Source of the DNA: Merdivivens faecigallinarum
Lineage (GTDB): Bacteria > Bacteroidota > Bacteroidia > Bacteroidales > UBA932
Assembly (NCBI GenBank): GCA_017695055.1
Contig: JADILY010000080.1
Span: forward strand, 1 to 31,852
Length of the DNA: 31,852 nucleotides
Direction: 5' to 3'
Numbering within the stretch: the stretch's first letter is position 1; every line of letters starts with the position of its first letter. The notes below the pieces were generated by a model that worked only from the letters and a program-made list of their open reading frames with translations, did no database searches and was not told the origin of the DNA. Positions 7,583 to 14,100 of this stretch are shown in pieces. Made by a program: the position numbers and the translations under genes.

Positions 7583-8950
7583 TTACAGATTATAGCGTTT
7601 CATTTTGTTGTAAAGTGTCTGGCGCGTGATTCCGAGGGACTTCGCAACCAATGACATATTGCCCTCATACTCTTTCAGGGCATGGGTTATCATTTTGATT
7701 TCCATATCCTCCAGAGTCCCCGCAGTAAAATCCTCCCCCTCTTTCACGCCGGTGTTGCGCGGAGCATATTTTTCCGAAAGCTGGAGGTCGTCCGGTGAAA
7801 TACAGTTGCCGGAAGTGAGTATCACCGCTTTTTCTATGCAGTTCTGCAACTCCCTGATATTGCCGCTCCAATCATGCCGGACAAGGGCTTCGCGGGATTC
7901 GGTGCTCAAAAAGAGGCCGTCCCTGGAATATTTTTCCGAAAAGATTTTCACGAACATTTCGGAAAGCGGGAGAATCTCGTCACGCCTCTCCCTTAACGGA
8001 GGGAGGTGGAGGTGTATGGTATTGATACGGTAATACAGGTCTTCGCGGAACCGTCCTCCGGCCACAAGCGCGGGGATGTCGCTGTTGGTAGCGCAAATCA
8101 GCCTTATGTCTATCGGGATTGGCTTGTTGCTGCCGACCCTCACGACTGCCCTCTCCTGCAATGCCCTGAGCAGCTTTGCCTGAAGATGCAGCGGGATATT
8201 TCCTATCTCGTCAAGAAACAGGGTTCCTCCGCCGGCTTCCTCGAATTTGCCGGTCCTGTCGGAGCGTGCATCGGTAAAGGCCCCCTTTACATGCCCGAAC
8301 AGCTCGCTTTCAAAAAGGGTTTCGGGGATGGCCCCCATATCGACGGACACCATAGGCCTGTCCCTCCGGCCCGAAAGCCTGTGTATCTCCTTGGCCAGCA
8401 TATCCTTCCCAGTACCGTTCTCCCCGGTAATCAGCACGGAGGCATCCGTCGCCGCTATGCGTGAAACCTGTTCCTTCAGCAGCCGCATTTTTTCGGAATC
8501 CCCCCAATACATTGCCTCGTTTTTCCCTGCGTGCGAAGACTGCCGCTTCTCAGTTTTCCCGGAAGACAGCATACATGCCGCCTGCAAGGTTGCCGTCAGC
8601 TTTTCATTGTCCCAGGGCTTGACAATGAAATCAAAGGCCCCGCGCTTCATCCCTTCAATGGCAAGGTCTATGTCGGCATACGCGGTAAAAAGCACGACTT
8701 CGGTTTTCGGATAATGTTTCTTTATTTCCGAAAGCCAGAAAAGCCCTTCGTTCCCGTTATTGACTTCGGAAGTAAAATTCATGTCGAGCAGGACCACGTT
8801 GAACGCATCCTCTCCCAAAGAGGACATAATCCCTTTGGGAGAGCCGATGCATTTTACCTTGGAAAAATATTGCGGCAACAACAGCCTGAGGGCGCTTATT
8901 ATACCCTCATTGTCATCAACGACAAGTATGGAACCGGATGATTTTTTCAT
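7583..8950 (-). CDS. NtrC-family sigma-54-dependent response regulator
   Basis: Transcription activator of 455 residues acting with RNA polymerase containing sigma-54. Receiver domain 7-120 with acidic pocket VVDDNEG and phospho-acceptor D56 in VVLLDMNF. AAA+ domain about 147-385: Walker A GENGTGKD (176-183), sigma-54 contact loop GAFTDA (223-228, against the usual GAFTGA), Walker B GTLFLDEIG (242-250), arginine-finger region FREDLYYRIN. A C-terminal Fis-type helix-turn-helix (430-455, NMSLVAKSLGITRQTLYNKM) binds DNA. The ATG at 8950 shares its A with the stop of the upstream lipoprotein gene (TAATG), implying coupled translation. It precedes the kinase by 5 nt. A natural target is the efflux operon at 1-4808, which has a sigma-54-like site. 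Confidence 0.95.
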   Translation of the reverse strand: MKKSSGSILVVDDNEGIISALRLLLPQYFSKVKCIGSPKGIMSSLGEDAFNVVLLDMNFTSEVNNGNEGLFWLSEIKKHYPKTEVVLFTAYADIDLAIEGMKRGAFDFIVKPWDNEKLTATLQAACMLSSGKTEKRQSSHAGKNEAMYWGDSEKMRLLKEQVSRIAATDASVLITGENGTGKDMLAKEIHRLSGRRDRPMVSVDMGAIPETLFESELFGHVKGAFTDARSDRTGKFEEAGGGTLFLDEIGNIPLHLQAKLLRALQERAVVRVGSNKPIPIDIRLICATNSDIPALVAGGRFREDLYYRINTIHLHLPPLRERRDEILPLSEMFVKIFSEKYSRDGLFLSTESREALVRHDWSGNIRELQNCIEKAVILTSGNCISPDDLQLSEKYAPRNTGVKEGEDFTAGTLEDMEIKMITHALKEYEGNMSLVAKSLGITRQTLYNKMKRYNL

Positions 8951-9741
8951 TATTTCTTTGAAATGCTTGATGCTCCGGATACGGACTGTTTGGCTATCAC
9001 TCCCGGCCCGTAGATATCGATTTTCGAAGCCCCGGAACAATCGAGGACGATTTCCTTGCCGCACCATACGGATATCTTGGAAGCGCCGCTGCACTCTACA
9101 TCGCAATAATCCGCCTTCAACGACTGAGCATCCGTCTTGCTCGCCCCGGAAACCTTGATACCGAGCTCTTTGCAGCTTCCTTCAAGCACGGCACCGGATG
9201 CTCCGGAAGTCCTTACATACAGTTTGTCCGCCATCAGGGCCAGTTCAATGCCGCTTGCCCCGGAAACTTCTATTTCAAGGTCCTCCAGCCTCAGCGTATC
9301 CTCCGACGATACCTTTGTCGCACCGGTCATGTCGATACTGCTGAATTTTTCTGCCGAAGAAAGCCTCAGAACCGGATTGGCGATTCCCGAGCCCAATCTT
9401 ACATTGCGGATGTATTCGACATTGAGACAGCCATCGTCGTCGACTTCACTGCCTATGCAGTCGAAAAGGTTCACCGGTGCAGTCAGCTCGGCAGTCCCCT
9501 CGGCCACTTGCGGAGAGAAAACTATTTCGAAAGCATGGGAAACATCCATGGACTCGAAATCCCCTATTTCCAAAACCCTCGTAGCGGAAGAATCCGAAGC
9601 TCTGACATACGTACTGTCGGCAGGTTCGACCGTGACGAGCCTGTCCCCGTTCAGACTGAAAGACATGTTAAAGCATGAAGTCAGCGAAAAAAACAGCGGG
9701 GACAATACCAGCAAAATGATTGTTATCCTGTTACGTATCAT
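8950..9741 (-). CDS. Head-GIN domain (DUF2807) lipoprotein
   Basis: Putative surface or periplasmic lipoprotein of 263 residues. The ATG at 9741 gives MIRNRITIILLVLSPLFF followed by a lipobox ending LTSC, so cleavage and lipidation at the Cys is expected. An upstream TTG at 9759 would spoil the signal peptide. After the linker the protein consists of short repeating beta segments with recurrent SGAS motifs (SGASGIEL, SGASGAVL, SGASKTDA, SGASKISV, SGASKIDI, SGASSISK), the right-handed parallel beta-helix pattern of head-GIN/DUF2807 proteins. EIGDFESMDVSHAFEIVFSP is the typical domain entry. Function of this family is not settled; some members are annotated as auto-transporter adhesin heads. 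It opens the operon with the NtrC/NtrB-type pair and overlaps the regulator by 1 nt, suggesting a link to envelope sensing. Confidence 0.9.
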   Translation of the reverse strand: MIRNRITIILLVLSPLFFSLTSCFNMSFSLNGDRLVTVEPADSTYVRASDSSATRVLEIGDFESMDVSHAFEIVFSPQVAEGTAELTAPVNLFDCIGSEVDDDGCLNVEYIRNVRLGSGIANPVLRLSSAEKFSSIDMTGATKVSSEDTLRLEDLEIEVSGASGIELALMADKLYVRTSGASGAVLEGSCKELGIKVSGASKTDAQSLKADYCDVECSGASKISVWCGKEIVLDCSGASKIDIYGPGVIAKQSVSGASSISKK

Positions 9742-9781
9742 AATAAAATAATATTTCAAAATCCTTTTAATACACTGTCTG

Positions 9782-9814
9782 CAAAATTAATGAAAATACC
9801 GTAAAGTAACTAAA
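9782..9814 (-). promoter_or_regulatory. Possible promoter for the head-GIN/ntrC/ntrB-type operon
   Basis: Minus strand -7 box TAATTTTG (9789-9782) matches TAnnTTTG exactly. At 21-nt spacing the -33 position reads TTTA, a 3/4 match (9814-9811). The start would lie near 9775, giving a leader of about 34 nt to the ATG at 9741. The -33 box overlaps the end of the preceding gene. Confidence 0.45.
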
Positions 9815-10409
9815 AACGGATGCCGAAGACAAAACCGCTCATGAATTCGAACATGCCGCTTTTGCCATATTCGATCACTACTCCCATGAGTTTGCTCTGG
9901 AAGCCGAAATAACACCGGTTTATTTCATATTTCAACATAAGTCCGGCTTCCGCTGCCAACCGGTAAGACCTTTGGGGCGTACCGAAGCCGCCCGTGGCGA
10001 ATCCGACACCCAGCCTCGGTTCCATGCTGAAACTGGAATTCTTGAATCTCTGTATGTCATAACCCAATGCCACCATTCCTGTATGCATCTCTGGATATCC
10101 CGAGATGGTTTCCTTGTTCGTAAAACCCCATTCGAGGTAAATCACCGAAAATGATTTCGGAATCCTGTAGCCTATGGAAACATTTTCAAAGACTCCGTTC
10201 CCGGTATGGCTGCCCATCGAATAGAACATGCCGGCTTCCACGTAAATATTCCCCCAATCCTTTCCGTCCTTGAATTCGTTCTCGATTTCAGAACAGGTCA
10301 GAGTCCTCTTGTCTTCGGGAGCGGCACACCCGACCGTATCCTGTCCCATGGCGGTTTTTCCGCCGAAGGCGAGCATGAGCAATGTAAAAAATGTAATTAT
10401 TCGTTTCAT
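9810..10409 (-). CDS. Outer-membrane beta-barrel-like protein of unknown function
   Basis: A 199-residue secreted protein. The ATG at 10409 gives MKRIITFFTLLMLAFGGKTA with cleavage expected near AMGQ. An in-frame ORF extends further upstream but without a signal peptide, and it overlaps the GntR gene. The mature part alternates aromatic and polar residues in strands (IYVEAGMFYSMGSHTGNG, VIYLEWGFTN, MHTGMVALGYDIQRF, FSMEPRLGVGFATG, YRLAAEAGLMLKYEINRCYFGF) and ends in FEFMSGFVFGIRF, with the terminal Phe typical of outer-membrane barrels. About eight strands are possible. I cannot name a family. It starts 1 nt after the GntR stop, so it is the fourth gene of the ABC/GntR operon. Confidence 0.8.
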   Translation of the reverse strand: MKRIITFFTLLMLAFGGKTAMGQDTVGCAAPEDKRTLTCSEIENEFKDGKDWGNIYVEAGMFYSMGSHTGNGVFENVSIGYRIPKSFSVIYLEWGFTNKETISGYPEMHTGMVALGYDIQRFKNSSFSMEPRLGVGFATGGFGTPQRSYRLAAEAGLMLKYEINRCYFGFQSKLMGVVIEYGKSGMFEFMSGFVFGIRF

Positions 10410-10410
10410 A

Positions 10411-10803
10411 TCAATTACTTTTAACAAGTTCTTCTTCCTGTACTTCATCGAATCCTTTTTCAACGGCTTCTATCGCATTTTCTCGGGTAAAGCCGAGAAG
10501 GAACATTTTCTTAATCAACTGCGGGAGGTCATTGTCGATAAGTTTTTTCTTCTGATTCTCGAGTATCAGCGAGATGCTTCCCGAAGATACGAAATAACCT
10601 ATTCCGCGCTTGTTGTAGATAATGTTTTTCTGTTGCAGATAATCGTAGCTGCGCATCATCGTATTCGGGTTTACCTGATACTCGGCGCCCATCTCCCTGA
10701 CAGAGGGGATACGGCAGTCCGGGCCCCATTTTCCCGACAGTATGTTTTCACAGATACGGTCGGCTATCTGAAGATATATCGGCATATTGTCATCGAATTG
10801 CAT
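10411..10803 (-). CDS. GntR-family (YtrA-like) transcriptional repressor
   Basis: Short winged-helix regulator of 130 residues. The ATG at 10803 has a strong AAGGAGG 7 nt upstream, rare in this window and suggesting efficient translation. The N-terminal GntR domain (about 1-75) carries YLQIADRICENILSGKWG, recognition-helix region IPSVREMGAEYQVNPNTMMR and the wing KRGIGYFVS. Only a brief helical C-terminus follows (about 80-130), with no ligand domain of FadR, HutC or MocR type. This is the YtrA subfamily, whose members are usually encoded with ABC transporters and repress their own operon. The palindrome at 12539-12560 is a fitting operator. Unusually it is the third rather than the first gene of its operon. 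Confidence 0.93.
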   Translation of the reverse strand: MQFDDNMPIYLQIADRICENILSGKWGPDCRIPSVREMGAEYQVNPNTMMRSYDYLQQKNIIYNKRGIGYFVSSGSISLILENQKKKLIDNDLPQLIKKMFLLGFTRENAIEAVEKGFDEVQEEELVKSN

Positions 10804-10815
10804 GGTAAAACCTCC

Positions 10816-11682
10816 TTACGATTTGACGGTCCTGAGTCTGTAATATATGGCTATGCTCAGTGCGATGAAGGCCACGATGCTGAAAATCAGACCGTATTGC
10901 AAAAGCTTATCTGCCGTATCAAATATCTGCATCGGAATATATTCGGCCTGCTCTGCCGATTGGGTTTCGATTCCCTCCATAAGAAACAGGACCTTCTTCC
11001 CGAAAAAAATAGTCTGCAAATTCCCGAGCACGAGGCTCAAACCAAGATAAACGGCTATGGTTTTCAACACTTTGTAAGATTTGAACAAAATAGCGCAGAG
11101 AAGAACGAATGCCGCAACCATGAAATAGCCGGCTATCCAGCTCCACAATGCATGATTGAGCACTGGCGCCATTCCGGGCACTAATATTTCACCGTAAAAC
11201 TTATCGATGCTGTGAACCATATCCGCCGGATTCATGTATCCGGTAAAGCCTCCGAGCCCCGTAAGGGCAATCAGGGTATCGCCAGCCCATCCGGCAAGGA
11301 AAATTACTATCGGAGTGAAAATATAATATATGATGGTAATGCTCAGGAATTTTTCCAATGTCGAGGCCGGCAGCATCAATTGCGTGATATTGTTACGCCT
11401 GTCGGTCAGATGTCCGAAACTCGATGTTGCCATGAAAAGCATAAGTATGATATGCGTTATGCAAAGTATGACAAACCTCGCCACAGGATATACGGGAATC
11501 TCCTCCCCGAAACGGTACATGAATATCAGATCATACAGCTGCATGACCAGCGCAACCGCCAAAAGCACTATCGCCGGAGTGAGGAGCATCGAAAGCCCCG
11601 CCCTGTTTGCCGTTCCTATGATATCGTGCCGGAGTGTACGGCCGAATCTTTTAAAACTGAATATGTCGTTCATGGCTGTCAT
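10816..11682 (-). CDS. ABC transporter permease (YtrA-regulated operon)
   Basis: Integral membrane subunit of 288 residues working with the ATPase encoded immediately upstream. The ATG at 11682 overlaps the ATPase stop (ATGA). A second ATG three codons later (11673) is an alternative. Six hydrophobic segments are visible, for example LLTPAIVLLAVALVMQLYDL, FVILCITHIILMLFMA, FLSITIIYYIFTPIVIFLAG, AGYFMVAAFVLLCAILF, IAVYLGLSLVLGNLQTIFF and LIFSIVAFIALSIAIYY. A polar loop rich in D and R (SSFGHLTDRRNN) follows segment two, as in ABC-2-like permeases of Bacteroidetes. No substrate can be assigned. Bacteriocin, bacitracin-like or lipid export is typical for YtrA-type systems, but that is only family-level inference. 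Confidence 0.85.
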   Translation of the reverse strand: MTAMNDIFSFKRFGRTLRHDIIGTANRAGLSMLLTPAIVLLAVALVMQLYDLIFMYRFGEEIPVYPVARFVILCITHIILMLFMATSSFGHLTDRRNNITQLMLPASTLEKFLSITIIYYIFTPIVIFLAGWAGDTLIALTGLGGFTGYMNPADMVHSIDKFYGEILVPGMAPVLNHALWSWIAGYFMVAAFVLLCAILFKSYKVLKTIAVYLGLSLVLGNLQTIFFGKKVLFLMEGIETQSAEQAEYIPMQIFDTADKLLQYGLIFSIVAFIALSIAIYYRLRTVKS

Positions 11683-12515
11683 TGTTTTTCAAAAAATGAT
11701 TGTATTGTTTCCTTGTTTCTGTAAACCGCGTTGAAGAGCGCCTCGATGTTGACCTTGCTGTCCGCCCCGGTCACATTCGGGAGCACCTGGATCATGCCGG
11801 CGGCATTGGCCTCACGGTAAAGGGCCGTTTCGTCCACCGTTCCGCTGTAGTCAAAATACAGCCTGTCGGTAATCTGCTGTATGGTAGCGTTCAGCAGCAC
11901 CCTCTCCTTGTCGAGGATGATTATCGGATCTATCACGTTCTCGACGTCCTTTACCTGATGCGTTGAAATGATGATTATCCTGTTTTCCGTGCTGAGACGG
12001 ACAATCAGGGAACGGAACGTGGCCTTGGACGGTATGTCGAGACCGTTGGTAGGCTCGTCCATAAGAAGATACTTGGTCCCGAGCGACAGTGCAAAGGCAA
12101 GGTGGGCCTTTTTCTGCTGCCCGAAAGACATTTTACGGAAAGACATCCGCGGGTCTATTTCCAATTCCTTTGCAAAGTCCAGGAAAACGTCCATGCTGAA
12201 ATTTGGATAAAACCTTCCATTTTCCTTAACGAAAGTCATTACCGTCCCTTTCGGAACAGGTATTTCATCCGGCACGTAAAAAATATTTTCAAGGAAAGAC
12301 GGCTTCCTGCTTTCCGGTTTCATACCGTCTACCTTGATTGTACCGTTGGAGTGGCGGCTTTGCTGCAAAGAGCAAATCAGCTTCAACAGGGTGGTCTTTC
12401 CCACCCCGTTTTCACCGAGCAGTCCGTAAATCGAACCTTCCTTGAAGTTTACGGACAGGTTCCGGAACACGGGCCTTTGCCCGTAACCGAAAGTAAGATT
12501 GCTGATTTCGATCAT
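11679..12515 (-). CDS. ABC transporter ATP-binding protein
   Basis: ATPase subunit of 278 residues. Walker A GENGVGKT (34-41), a Q-loop-region segment around FYVPDEIP, signature SFGQQKKAHLA (130-140; Q-rich in place of LSGGQ), Walker B YLLMDEPTNGLD (149-160) and an H-loop in IIIISTHQ (about 181-188). A C-terminal extension of about 65 residues continues past the ATPase core. First gene of the minus-strand operon with the permease (overlap of 4 nt), GntR repressor and barrel-like protein. Transcription is expected from the promoter at 12563-12593, overlapped downstream by the GntR-type operator. The deviation SFGQQ is common in ABC-2-type exporters of this family. Confidence 0.95.
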   Translation of the reverse strand: MIEISNLTFGYGQRPVFRNLSVNFKEGSIYGLLGENGVGKTTLLKLICSLQQSRHSNGTIKVDGMKPESRKPSFLENIFYVPDEIPVPKGTVMTFVKENGRFYPNFSMDVFLDFAKELEIDPRMSFRKMSFGQQKKAHLAFALSLGTKYLLMDEPTNGLDIPSKATFRSLIVRLSTENRIIIISTHQVKDVENVIDPIIILDKERVLLNATIQQITDRLYFDYSGTVDETALYREANAAGMIQVLPNVTGADSKVNIEALFNAVYRNKETIQSFFEKQ

Positions 12516-12538
12516 ATCGTAGTAGTATTATTGTTTTG

Positions 12539-12560
12539 GTGTATTAGAAAACTAATACAC
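12539..12560. promoter_or_regulatory. Perfect palindromic operator, probable GntR/YtrA site
   Basis: Arms GTGTATTAG and CTAATACAC are exact reverse complements around a 4-nt AAAA spacer. The site begins 2 nt beyond the -7 box of the promoter, so it covers the expected transcription start. It lies 24 nt upstream of the ATPase ATG. The architecture is that of a repressor site for the YtrA-like regulator encoded in the same operon (autoregulation). Confidence 0.8.
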
Positions 12561-12562
12561 TG

Positions 12563-12593
12563 CAAATGTAATGGGATTTTTTTAATCTGCAAA
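12563..12593 (-). promoter_or_regulatory. Bacteroidetes-type promoter of the ABC/GntR operon
   Basis: Minus strand: -33 box TTTG (12593-12590), 19-nt spacer, -7 box TACATTTG (12570-12563). Both match the Bacteroidetes primary sigma consensus exactly, and the spacing is canonical. Transcription should start near 12556, inside the palindromic operator. Confidence 0.8.
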
Positions 12594-12616
12594 AATTTTT
12601 TTTCAGGATTTTTTCA

Positions 12617-12704
12617 CTTTTTGCCGTTTCGGGCACGACTTTTTGCAGCTTCGAGTACGACTTTTTGCAGCTTCGGGCCAAACTTTTTGCAGCTTCGAGC
12701 ACAC
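12617..12704. repeat. Four tandem 22-bp repeats
   Basis: Four units starting at 12617, 12639, 12661 and 12683, each CTTTTTGC(A/C)G(C/T)TTCG(A/G)G followed by about five variable bases. Period is exactly 22 bp. The last unit runs into the inverted end of the 193-bp element. A single copy (13828-13849) stands at the same place before the second element copy, so the array looks like an amplified left flank of the element. Confidence 0.85.
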
Positions 12705-12890
12705 CCCGACTTAACCCTTATTCATACAACATATTGACAATCAATAAAATAGCCATTAGGTATAAAAAATCGCTGTGGATTTCAAGGGGTTCGGAACACC
12801 TCAGAATCCACAGTGAAAAATTTTTATCACAACATTAACGCATTGTATATCAATACACAACCACACTCTTTAATTAAGTCGGGGCGTGCT
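12698..12890. repeat. 193-bp inverted-end element, upstream copy
   Basis: Direct repeat of 13843-14035 with roughly 80% identity by eye and equal length. Its ends are inverted repeats of 17 bp: AGCACACCCCGACTTAA on the left, TTAAGTCGGGGCGTGCT on the right (one mismatch after reverse complementing). A 45-bp hairpin sits near the centre. No coding frame. The stretch 12594-12958 otherwise holds the 22-bp array and the RAYT2 promoter. Confidence 0.85.
12771..12815. terminator. Central hairpin of the upstream element, terminator-like
   Basis: Outer arms TGTGGATT / AATCCACA and inner arms AGGGGTTC / GGAACACCT (one mismatch). Flanked by an A-run on the left and AAAAATTTTTAT on the right, so it could terminate transcription from either side. 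Confidence 0.5.
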
Positions 12891-12905
12891 TCAGAGCGAA
12901 TAAAA

Positions 12906-12937
12906 ATTGACCGGCTTGAAGGATTTTACTACATTTG
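12906..12937 (+). promoter_or_regulatory. Promoter of RAYT2
   Basis: Plus strand: ATTG (12906-12909, 3/4 match to TTTG), 20-nt spacer, perfect -7 box TACATTTG (12930-12937). Start expected near 12944. The leader then contains GAGGGG (12948-12953) just before the ATG at 12959. Confidence 0.65.
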
Positions 12938-12958
12938 CTCCAAACAAGAGGGGACGAT

Positions 12959-13810
12959 ATGGAGAGTGAGGAATATTTTCATGTATGTACTGACGGATTG
13001 TCCCGCAGTATGATTTTCAGGACAGACGAGGATTTTATCAACGGAATGAACGATGTGGCCGTATGCGCATTGCTACGTCCGGTAAAGCTGTACTGCTTCT
13101 GCCTGATGAGCAACCATGTACATTTTGTCATGAAGGGGCATTACGAAACATGCAATGGCTTCATCCGCCTGCTTAAAAGGAAGATAAGCTCAAGGATTAC
13201 CGCCTTCAGCGGGGACACAGCAATTATCAGGATAGATTCGCAAGACTATATGAAAAAGGTAATCGCATACGTGTTGAGAAACCCGATGGCCGCCCAGGCA
13301 AATCTCACGCCGTGGAATTACAGGTGGAGTTCCATCGGGTCGTACTTTTCCCAGACAAAGGAGTATGCTTACGGCTGCATACAGGCATCCGGAATGTCCG
13401 TCAGGCAAAAGCGTGCCCTCTTTGGGACGAGGGTGGCACTTCCGGATGAATATGAACTGTCTACCGACGGGATGATATATCCGCAAAATTATGTAGAGTA
13501 TGAATTTGTGGAACGACTCTACCGCACTCCGGCAGAATTCATCTACCATCTGTCGGTAAACAATGAACGGATACTGGAAATGGAGACAGGAATTCTCAGG
13601 CATGGGCGATACAATGACCAGGAACTGTACAATTCTGCCATGGAGATTTGCCGAAAAAAATTCGACAAGCCCGGCATCGATTATCTTGCCATAGAAGAAA
13701 AACTACATCTCGCGGAGATGTTGCGGAAACACTATGGTGCAGGCACGAAGCAGATTTCACGGGTAACTGGCATCGACCCGACACTACTTGCCGGACACCG
13801 CATACAATAA
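12959..13810 (+). CDS. REP-associated tyrosine transposase-like protein (RAYT2)
   Basis: HUH/Y1 transposase-domain protein of 283 residues. The ATG at 12959 follows GAGGGG by 5 nt; the open frame reaches upstream to 12935 without a ribosome site. Motifs: MESEEYFHVCTDGLSRSMIF, the HUH motif in CLMSNHVHFVMKG, catalytic-tyrosine region VIAYVLRNPM and YRWSS. The C-terminal third is a helical domain ending with KHYGAGTKQISRVTGIDPTL, a likely helix-turn-helix. Its organisation parallels RAYT1 (tyrosine region then W-S-S, C-terminal helix-turn-helix), but sequence is well diverged. It is the only plus-strand gene between 5249 and 26024 and has its own promoter. Family members are thought to act on cognate hairpins such as the flanking elements. 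Confidence 0.92.
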   Translation: MESEEYFHVCTDGLSRSMIFRTDEDFINGMNDVAVCALLRPVKLYCFCLMSNHVHFVMKGHYETCNGFIRLLKRKISSRITAFSGDTAIIRIDSQDYMKKVIAYVLRNPMAAQANLTPWNYRWSSIGSYFSQTKEYAYGCIQASGMSVRQKRALFGTRVALPDEYELSTDGMIYPQNYVEYEFVERLYRTPAEFIYHLSVNNERILEMETGILRHGRYNDQELYNSAMEICRKKFDKPGIDYLAIEEKLHLAEMLRKHYGAGTKQISRVTGIDPTLLAGHRIQ

Positions 13811-13827
13811 CGGCTTACGCCAATGCA

Positions 13828-13849
13828 CTTTTTGCCGCTTTGGGCACGC
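13828..13849. repeat. Single 22-bp unit beside the downstream element
   Basis: CTTTTTGCCGCTTTGGGCAC and two more bases match the unit of the array at 12617-12704, in the same position relative to the 193-bp element. Confidence 0.7.
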
Positions 13850-14035
13850 CACGACTTAACCTCCACCTATACAATACATTAATAATCAACAAGATAAACA
13901 TTAGACGTAAAAAATCACTGTGGATTTCAAGGGGTTCGGAACCCCTCAGAATCCACAGTGAGAAATTTTTATTACAACACTAACATACTGTCTATCAATA
14001 CATAACTACGCTTCTTAATTAAGTCGGGGCGTGCT
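13843..14035. repeat. 193-bp inverted-end element, downstream copy
   Basis: Second copy of the element at 12698-12890. Left end GGCACGCCACGACTTAA, right end TTAAGTCGGGGCGTGCT; the right end is identical to that of the first copy, the left differs at two positions from a perfect inverted match. The rest of the 290-nt gap between RAYT2 and rnfA (14036-14100) shows nothing I can interpret. Confidence 0.85.
13916..13960. terminator. Central hairpin of the downstream element, likely RAYT2 terminator
   Basis: Perfect outer arms CACTGTGGATT / AATCCACAGTG and inner arms AGGGGTTC / GAACCCCT. TAAAAAAT lies on the left and GAGAAATTTTTATT on the right, so it can act as a bidirectional intrinsic terminator about 105 nt beyond the RAYT2 stop. 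Confidence 0.55.
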
Positions 14036-14100
14036 TCAAGCCCCAAATCACGGCATCACTACCAGCAGGAGCCAGAAGGCACAGAGCCAACCAGGAGGCA

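Larger units (their letters stand above)
12698..14035. mobile_element. RAYT2 island: transposase-like gene between 193-bp repeats
   Basis: A 1338-bp unit composed of two 193-bp direct repeats and a single Y1-transposase-like gene between them. Each repeat has 17-bp inverted ends and a central hairpin. It occupies the space between the ABC operon and rnfA without breaking a recognisable gene. Its repeats share no sequence with those around RAYT1, implying two independent RAYT/REP families. Confidence 0.75.

Noticed and set aside
12617..12704. 22-bp repeats considered as a CRISPR array
   Set aside because: Units are contiguous with no unique spacers between them, and no cas genes are present.
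14026..14044. GGGGC / GCCCC hairpin after rnfA considered as its terminator
   Set aside because: The stem is short, half of it belongs to the 193-bp element end, and no T-run follows on the minus strand.
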